This document shows positions 8,152-12,015 of a DNA stretch of 12,015 nucleotides, in pieces. Made by a program: the position numbers and the translations under genes. Every line of letters begins with the position of its first letter. The stretch's first letter is position 1. Under the pieces are notes generated by a model. The model searched no databases and was not told where the DNA came from. It saw only the letters and a program-made list of their open reading frames with translations. The stretch comes from an uncultured Chryseolinea sp. GTDB lineage: Bacteria > Bacteroidota > Bacteroidia > Cytophagales > Cyclobacteriaceae. The stretch spans positions 1 through 12,015 of the forward strand of contig CAMLER010000082.1 in assembly GCA_946478915.1 (NCBI GenBank), written 5' to 3'.

Positions 8152-8937
8152 TCAATTATTGTCCAGGTAATTAAGAATCAAGATGGCAGTTGTAGCTGCC
8201 GAAAAAACGAGGGTCAAGTGTTCCAGGTTAAGTCTGCTTGAGCGTGCCTGAAGCGGCTCTACATAAAGTGCATCGTTGGGCAACAAGTAGAAATACTTCG
8301 ACTTGAGCAGGTTTGGATCAGTTAAGTCAAGAAGTATTACCTCAGACCCCGTTTGGGTCTGCCTGATGAGCTTAACGTTCTTTCGATTGGCAACAGAGGT
8401 TAAGTCACCAGCCAGGCCGAGGGCCTCAAGGATTGTAACCTGATTATTGTAAACGTAGTGGTACCCTGGGTTGCGAACTTCTCCAAGCACCGTAACTTTA
8501 AAACTGATAAGCTTAACAATTACCGTTGCATTCTTGAGGTAGCGATCTGCCTTCGCCTGAATGGTATCGCGCGCCTGTTCTATAGTAAGGCCCTTAACCG
8601 GAAACGTTCCGATAATGGGAAGAGTGAGGTTGCCATCGGTATCAACAAAATATCCTTCCAGGAATAAGTTGCCCGGAGATATAAATGTCGCAGCCTGCGA
8701 GGTAGTCGTAATGTTAAAGAGATCCGAAACATTTGCATCGGTGGAGCTTTTGACTTTTACGGAAAGTATATCGTTGGGCTGCAGACCATAGCTGGACTTT
8801 ACATTTTCGATAAGTTTTGGCTGATATTCAGAAAAACTTTTATCCTGCAGGTAAACCAGTTTTTTATTGTAATAACAGGATGAAAAAAGAAGTGCGCAGA
8901 CAACAAAGAGTAAGCCTTGCTTGAAGTGGTAGTGCAT
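8152..8937 (-). CDS. wza: Polysaccharide export outer-membrane lipoprotein (Wza type)
   Basis: This 261-residue protein begins with a lipoprotein signal peptide: basic residue K6, a hydrophobic core (8-18) and the lipobox LFSSC, with Cys21 as the lipidated residue. A Poly_export domain covers about 50-142 (YGLQPNDILSVKV, GNLTLPIIGTFPVKGLTIEQA). An SLBB-type beta-grasp domain follows at about 147-195 (KVTVLGEVRNPGYHYVYNN, then ILEALGLAGDLT). A hydrophobic helix at 240-257 could cross the outer membrane, as the C-terminal helices of the Wza octamer do. It is shorter than E. coli Wza (about 380 residues) because it has one SLBB domain, as is common in Bacteroidota. It should form the export channel working with Wzc, whose gene follows immediately. 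It is the first gene of the cluster; 134 bp separate it from the CBS gene, and I found no convincing promoter match there. Confidence 0.92.
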   Translation of the reverse strand: MHYHFKQGLLFVVCALLFSSCYYNKKLVYLQDKSFSEYQPKLIENVKSSYGLQPNDILSVKVKSSTDANVSDLFNITTTSQAATFISPGNLFLEGYFVDTDGNLTLPIIGTFPVKGLTIEQARDTIQAKADRYLKNATVIVKLISFKVTVLGEVRNPGYHYVYNNQVTILEALGLAGDLTSVANRKNVKLIRQTQTGSEVILLDLTDPNLLKSKYFYLLPNDALYVEPLQARSSRLNLEHLTLVFSAATTAILILNYLDNN

Positions 8938-9071
8938 TGAGTTTTGGGTTTAGAATGTTTAAACCATTTGACATCCCTTGAGGAATGCCAACGCCAGGGC
9001 CACAACACAACTGTAGCTGCCCTTAACCAAAACAATAAAAAAAAGGAGATGTTTAACTTTTCTGAATAGCC

Positions 9072-9500
9072 TTACCTGGAAATGTAATTTTCCAGATATT
9101 CAATTATATCTTTTTGTTCTTCGATCGTCAACTTAACAACATCACCAATCGAGATTAACCCAACCAACTCGCCATGTTCCATAACGGGTAAATGCCGAAT
9201 AAACCTGCCGGTCATGAGCGCCATGCATTCGTCAACAGTATGCTCAGGGGTAACCGTTATCGGATTTTGTGTCATTAATTCACTTATCGGAGTAGTCTTA
9301 GACGATTTACCTTTTAAGATTAACTTCCGGGCATAGTCACGTTCTGTAAAAATACCGACGAGACGACCGTTGTCCACGATGAGAAGCGCTCCAATGTTTT
9401 TCTCGCACATGCGTTCGACGGCATGATAAACCATCATCGAGGGCTCAACGGAGTACACATTATTGCCCTTGTAGTTAAGGATATCTCTCACTTTTCCCAT
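9072..9500 (-). CDS. Stand-alone two-CBS-domain protein
   Basis: This 142-residue protein consists almost wholly of a CBS pair (Bateman module). CBS1 spans about 14-68, with GRLVGIFTERDYARKLI (45-61) carrying the typical (T/S)-x-x-D phosphate-contact motif. CBS2 spans about 73-130, with ELVGLISIGDVVK (111-123). The linker ISELMTQNPITVTPE (72-86) matches the usual start of a second CBS unit. Such modules bind adenine nucleotides (AMP, ATP, S-adenosylmethionine) and usually regulate an attached or partner protein; no effector domain is present here. It sits 69 bp downstream of nuoN and 134 bp upstream of wza on the same strand, so it could be transcribed with either block or alone. A partner cannot be named from sequence; a link to energy state is inference. 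Confidence 0.9.
   Translation of the reverse strand: MGKVRDILNYKGNNVYSVEPSMMVYHAVERMCEKNIGALLIVDNGRLVGIFTERDYARKLILKGKSSKTTPISELMTQNPITVTPEHTVDECMALMTGRFIRHLPVMEHGELVGLISIGDVVKLTIEEQKDIIEYLENYISR
9076..9095 (-). other. Perfect 7-bp hairpin spanning the 3' end of the CBS gene
   Basis: CTGGAAA (9076-9082) and TTTCCAG (9089-9095) form a perfect 7-bp stem with a 6-nt loop, immediately before the stop codon of the CBS gene on the minus strand. A run of eight Ts occurs about 30 nt further downstream on that strand (9044-9037). That is too distant for a standard intrinsic terminator. It may stabilise the mRNA end, attenuate read-through into wza, or be a by-product of coding. Confidence 0.25.
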
Positions 9501-9521
9501 AGAAATAACTTTTCAAACGAT

Positions 9522-9552
9522 TGAATATATCAGGAAATGATAAAAAAAACAA
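9522..9552 (-). promoter_or_regulatory. Weak candidate Bacteroidota-type promoter for the CBS gene
   Basis: On the minus strand a TTG (9552-9550) is followed, after 20 nt, by TATATTCA (9529-9522), located 21 nt before the CBS start. The Bacteroidota consensus is TTTG near -33 and TAnnTTTG near -7. The spacing fits, but the -7 element matches only partly and the sequence is A/T-rich, so chance is a real alternative. Confidence 0.2.
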
Positions 9553-9566
9553 GATGACTTTTGTCA
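9542..9566 (-). terminator. Possible weak intrinsic terminator after nuoN
   Basis: On the minus strand, directly downstream of the nuoN stop, TGAC-AAAA-GTCA (9566-9555) forms a 4-bp stem with a 4-nt loop. After 5 nt comes a run of eight Ts (9549-9542). The position at the end of the complex I genes is right. The stem is short and has only two G-C pairs, so termination would be inefficient if real. It overlaps the candidate promoter for the next gene. Confidence 0.35.
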
Positions 9567-9569
9567 GAA

Positions 9570-10946
9570 TTACATTGAAATGCTGATCAGGGGTTCCGGA
9601 AGTAATCCTGCAATAATCGTCAGCATAGTCAAAATACCGATAATTATCTGTTGGGCTGGGGAAAAAGTTTGTGCTGAAGGCGCGTCGGCCGGCGCAAACA
9701 TAGAAATAACAGGCTTAAAGTAGTAAACAATTCCTATTAGCGAAGTAAGAACCGCAAGGATCGTCAGGGAAATGTTGCCGGCATCAATCGCAGCACTCAG
9801 AATAATATATTTGGCAAAAAAACCTGCCAATGGCGGAATTCCTGCTAGCGATAAGAGTGCAATGGTCAGACAAATTGCTGCGAAAGGTGTATTGTAAAAA
9901 AGTCCGCGGAGAGTAAGTACGCGGTTGCGGTCATGTGTGCTTTCCAAGATAGAAACAATACCGAATGCAGCTAAAGAAGCAGTAGCATACGAGAGGAGAT
10001 AATAAAATACGACACCCTCTGCCCTGGCTCCACCGGATAAAAATGCGAGCAATATGTACCCTACATGGGCAATACTGGAATATGCGAGCATCCTCTTAAT
10101 GCTGGTCTGGTACACTGCCGTAACGTTGGATACCGTCAGTGTCAATACAATTAAAATTTGTAGGATGATGGAGATGTGTTCCAAAGTGGAAAAGAATGTC
10201 TGCGCAAAGAGCCTGTAAAAAGCTCCAACCGCTGCAATCTTAACAACGGTCGCCATAAATGCCGTAACGACTGTTGGGGACCCCGTGTACACGTCGGGGG
10301 CCCAAAAATGAAAAGGTACTGCGGAGATTTTGAAGGCCATTCCAATAAGCATCAGGATCATACCTACAAAGAAAAACTTAGGGAGGCCAGTCTGTTCACT
10401 TTGTATGCGTTGAGTTATCTCACCAATATCGAAGGATCCTGTCGCACCATAGACAAGTGCAATTCCCATAAGCAAGAACCCGGTGGCAAAAGAGCCCATG
10501 ATAAAATACTTGAACGCGGCTTCATTTGAAAGAAAGCTTTCCTTATTGCTGCCTGCAAGCACATAGAGAGAAATTGAAAGAATCTCAATGCCAAGAAACA
10601 ACATTGCCATGTTGTGAAACGACACCATCATTATGCCGCCCGCCATGGTAAATACAACAAGTGCCGACCGATCAGTCTGGTGATTATCCCCTACAAAGTA
10701 TTGCGACGAAATAGAAAACCAAAAAAATGAAGTACCCAGGATGAGCGCTGTGAATGCCAACGAGAATGGATCAAACATCAGCATCTTGTTGAAGTACAAC
10801 TGTGTCGTATTCCAATCCATTGCCAGGGCTATCGCTGCGACTACCACACCACCGATGATAGCCACATGTAGATATTTTTTGAAATTCGTAATCTCCGCTA
10901 TGAGGGAAAATAGTCCTAATCCGCAAATCAGAAGCAATGCATTCAT
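9570..10946 (-). CDS. nuoN: NADH-quinone oxidoreductase subunit N (complex I antiporter-like membrane subunit)
   Basis: This complete 458-residue protein with about 14 membrane helices matches the usual NuoN length. It is one of the antiporter-like, proton-translocating subunits of NDH-1 in the inner membrane. Family hallmarks are visible: FLGIEILSISLYVL with Glu121, the AAFKYFIMGSFATG helix with Lys146, AFKISAVPFHFWAPDVYTG with Lys206, TVVKIAAV with Lys236 in the broken helix, KRMLAYSSIAHVGY (284-297), and LAGIPPLAGFFAKY with Lys379. These charged residues form the hydrophilic axis used for proton transfer in the family, and none appears lost. The ATG lies 1 bp after the nuoM stop, so the two are almost certainly co-transcribed and translationally linked. 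Position as last nuo gene agrees with the common nuoA-N order. Confidence 0.96.
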   Translation of the reverse strand: MNALLLICGLGLFSLIAEITNFKKYLHVAIIGGVVVAAIALAMDWNTTQLYFNKMLMFDPFSLAFTALILGTSFFWFSISSQYFVGDNHQTDRSALVVFTMAGGIMMVSFHNMAMLFLGIEILSISLYVLAGSNKESFLSNEAAFKYFIMGSFATGFLLMGIALVYGATGSFDIGEITQRIQSEQTGLPKFFFVGMILMLIGMAFKISAVPFHFWAPDVYTGSPTVVTAFMATVVKIAAVGAFYRLFAQTFFSTLEHISIILQILIVLTLTVSNVTAVYQTSIKRMLAYSSIAHVGYILLAFLSGGARAEGVVFYYLLSYATASLAAFGIVSILESTHDRNRVLTLRGLFYNTPFAAICLTIALLSLAGIPPLAGFFAKYIILSAAIDAGNISLTILAVLTSLIGIVYYFKPVISMFAPADAPSAQTFSPAQQIIIGILTMLTIIAGLLPEPLISISM

Positions 10947-10947
10947 A

Positions 10948-12015
10948 CTACCTTATAATTGCGGATTTGTGTGAAAATACCTCCAGGATGTCAACCGCTG
11001 CGGCTTCCGATATTTGCAGCAACGGATCGGGATGTATACCAATGATAAATACTAACGCTACGATCGGATACAGAACCCATTTTTCTTTCGCAGTAAGATC
11101 TGATATAGCAGCTGTTTGTGGTCCGGTCTTTCCCAGCATCATCGCTTGAAAAGCACGGAGCATGTAAACCGCCCCAAGTATTATTGTAAGTCCACCAACA
11201 GCGCCCAGAATTGCATTGTAAGTAAAGAGCGAATTCAGTAACAAAAATTCTCCGACAAATCCGCTGGTGAACGGTAGGGCTACTGTTCCAAAACAGACTA
11301 TTATAAAAATGGTTGAAAGAATTGGCGCGGTGTTTTTGATACCGCCTAGCGAGGTAATCGTTCGGGAATTTGATCGTTGGAAAATTATCTCACAAATATA
11401 AAATAGAGCAAAAACAAGTATCCCATGGCTTAGCATCTGGATGAGCGCACCTTGAATTCCAATAACTGTCGTGGTAAGCAATCCTGCTGATATCAACCCG
11501 ACGTGGGCAATAGATGCGTAGGCAATAAGCCGCTTGAAATCTTTTTGGTTGATCGCAAGAATCGAGGCATATACAATTCCGATAACAGAAAGAATCACCG
11601 CGGTGAATGCCCATTCTTCAACGCCTTCCGGAACTATTGGGATAAGCCATCGTACCAATCCATAAAAACCCATTTTTAGCATGATGCCTGATAAAAGCAT
11701 TGTGCCCTCCATGGGTGCCACCGTATAGGTATCAGGTTGCCAGGTGTGGAACGGAAACACCGGCATTTTGATGGCATAGGCGAGAAACAATCCCCAGAAT
11801 ATGATGCTTTGTTCGCCCATTGATAGCGAACGTCCGGCCGCATAAATTGCATCTATAGAAAAACTATGTGCTCCCGGCGTCTGAAAATACAGGTACAGAA
11901 GTGCGACAAGCATGAAAAGACTGCCGGCCAAAGTGTAAATAAAAAATTTCAGGGTTATAGATGCCCTGTTTTCGCCGCCCCAAATCAGGCAGATAAAATA
12001 GATTGGAATGAGCGC
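10948..12015 (-). CDS. nuoM: NADH-quinone oxidoreductase subunit M, 5' partial
   Basis: The 5' end lies beyond the right edge; 355 C-terminal residues are visible. The frame is open to position 12015, beginning ALIPIYFICLIWGGENRAS. A TTG at 11931 is internal Leu29, not a start, because conserved NuoM sequence continues upstream of it. Hallmarks are LKFFIYTLAGSLFML (22-36), AYAIKMPVFPFHTWQPDTYT with Lys83 and His90, LSGIMLKMGFYGL with Lys114, KRLIAYASIAHVG and the MLSHGILVFALFY helix. The conserved helix-5 glutamate normally sits just before ALIPIY and would be off the edge. The protein is a proton-pumping antiporter-like subunit of complex I, usually 480-510 residues, so roughly 130-150 residues are missing. 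nuoN follows after 1 bp; nuoL is expected beyond the right edge. Confidence 0.95.
   Translation of the reverse strand, partial: ALIPIYFICLIWGGENRASITLKFFIYTLAGSLFMLVALLYLYFQTPGAHSFSIDAIYAAGRSLSMGEQSIIFWGLFLAYAIKMPVFPFHTWQPDTYTVAPMEGTMLLSGIMLKMGFYGLVRWLIPIVPEGVEEWAFTAVILSVIGIVYASILAINQKDFKRLIAYASIAHVGLISAGLLTTTVIGIQGALIQMLSHGILVFALFYICEIIFQRSNSRTITSLGGIKNTAPILSTIFIIVCFGTVALPFTSGFVGEFLLLNSLFTYNAILGAVGGLTIILGAVYMLRAFQAMMLGKTGPQTAAISDLTAKEKWVLYPIVALVFIIGIHPDPLLQISEAAAVDILEVFSHKSAIIR

Noticed and set aside
8799..9035. Minus-strand open frame of 78 codons covering the gap upstream of wza
   Set aside because: It overlaps the wza signal peptide region out of frame, has no recognisable domain and its composition looks like non-coding sequence.
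8938..9071. A promoter for the EPS cluster in the 134-bp gap, near a TATTGTTTTG on the minus strand
   Set aside because: It does not fit the TAnnTTTG spacing and no TTG lies at a proper distance; the match is too weak to annotate.
10176..10529. Plus-strand open frame of 117 codons inside nuoN
   Set aside because: It is a shadow of a highly conserved membrane protein gene; its translation is low-complexity polar sequence without a domain.
10948..11931. Treating the TTG at 11931 as the start of nuoM
   Set aside because: Conserved NuoM sequence (ALIPIYF, then LKFFIYTLAGS) continues upstream to the window edge in the same frame.

Overview
The window reads as a chromosomal segment from a member of the Bacteroidota, most likely Cytophagales-like. 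The strongest pointer is the leftmost gene. Its C-terminus is a gliding-motility / type IX secretion (type B) sorting domain, found essentially only in that phylum, and it is fused to Ig-like and beta-helix modules typical of the group. The layout of the polysaccharide genes, the absence of clear Shine-Dalgarno sequences before most starts, and the NADH dehydrogenase proteins fit this. The placement below phylum level is inference.

Layout. (1) Positions 2-2566, plus strand: the 3' part (854 residues) of a large secreted modular protein. It carries a right-handed beta-helix region, five tandem Ig-like repeats, one PKD-like domain and the sorting domain; its N-terminus lies left of the window. 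(2) Positions 2576-8937, minus strand: five exopolysaccharide genes. In transcription order these are a Wza-type outer-membrane export lipoprotein, a Wzc-type co-polymerase/tyrosine autokinase, an HlpA-like nucleotide-sugar transferase, an O-antigen ligase/polymerase-like membrane protein, and a family 2 glycosyltransferase. The last two overlap by ATGA. The plus-strand gene and this cluster converge, with 9 bp between their stop codons. (3) Positions 9072-9500, minus strand: a small stand-alone protein with two CBS domains. (4) Positions 9570-12015, minus strand: nuoN (complete) and nuoM (5' end outside the window), the last two membrane subunits of a complex I operon, 1 bp apart.

How the genes fit together. 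Wzc and Wza form the trans-envelope export machine. The two glycosyltransferases and the polymerase-like protein would build or polymerise the chain that the machine exports. An initiating sugar-phosphate transferase, a Wzx flippase and a phosphatase for Wzc are not in the window, so the pathway must be completed elsewhere. NuoM and NuoN are antiporter-like proton-pumping subunits. The CBS gene between the respiratory and polysaccharide blocks may sense adenine nucleotides, but that is a guess from its family.

All intergenic gaps are shorter than 135 bp. I found no RNA gene, CRISPR array, insertion sequence or phage signal, and no convincing new multi-gene system. The points most worth a second look are the modular secreted protein facing an EPS operon, the incomplete gene set of that operon, and small inverted repeats directly upstream of two EPS starts.
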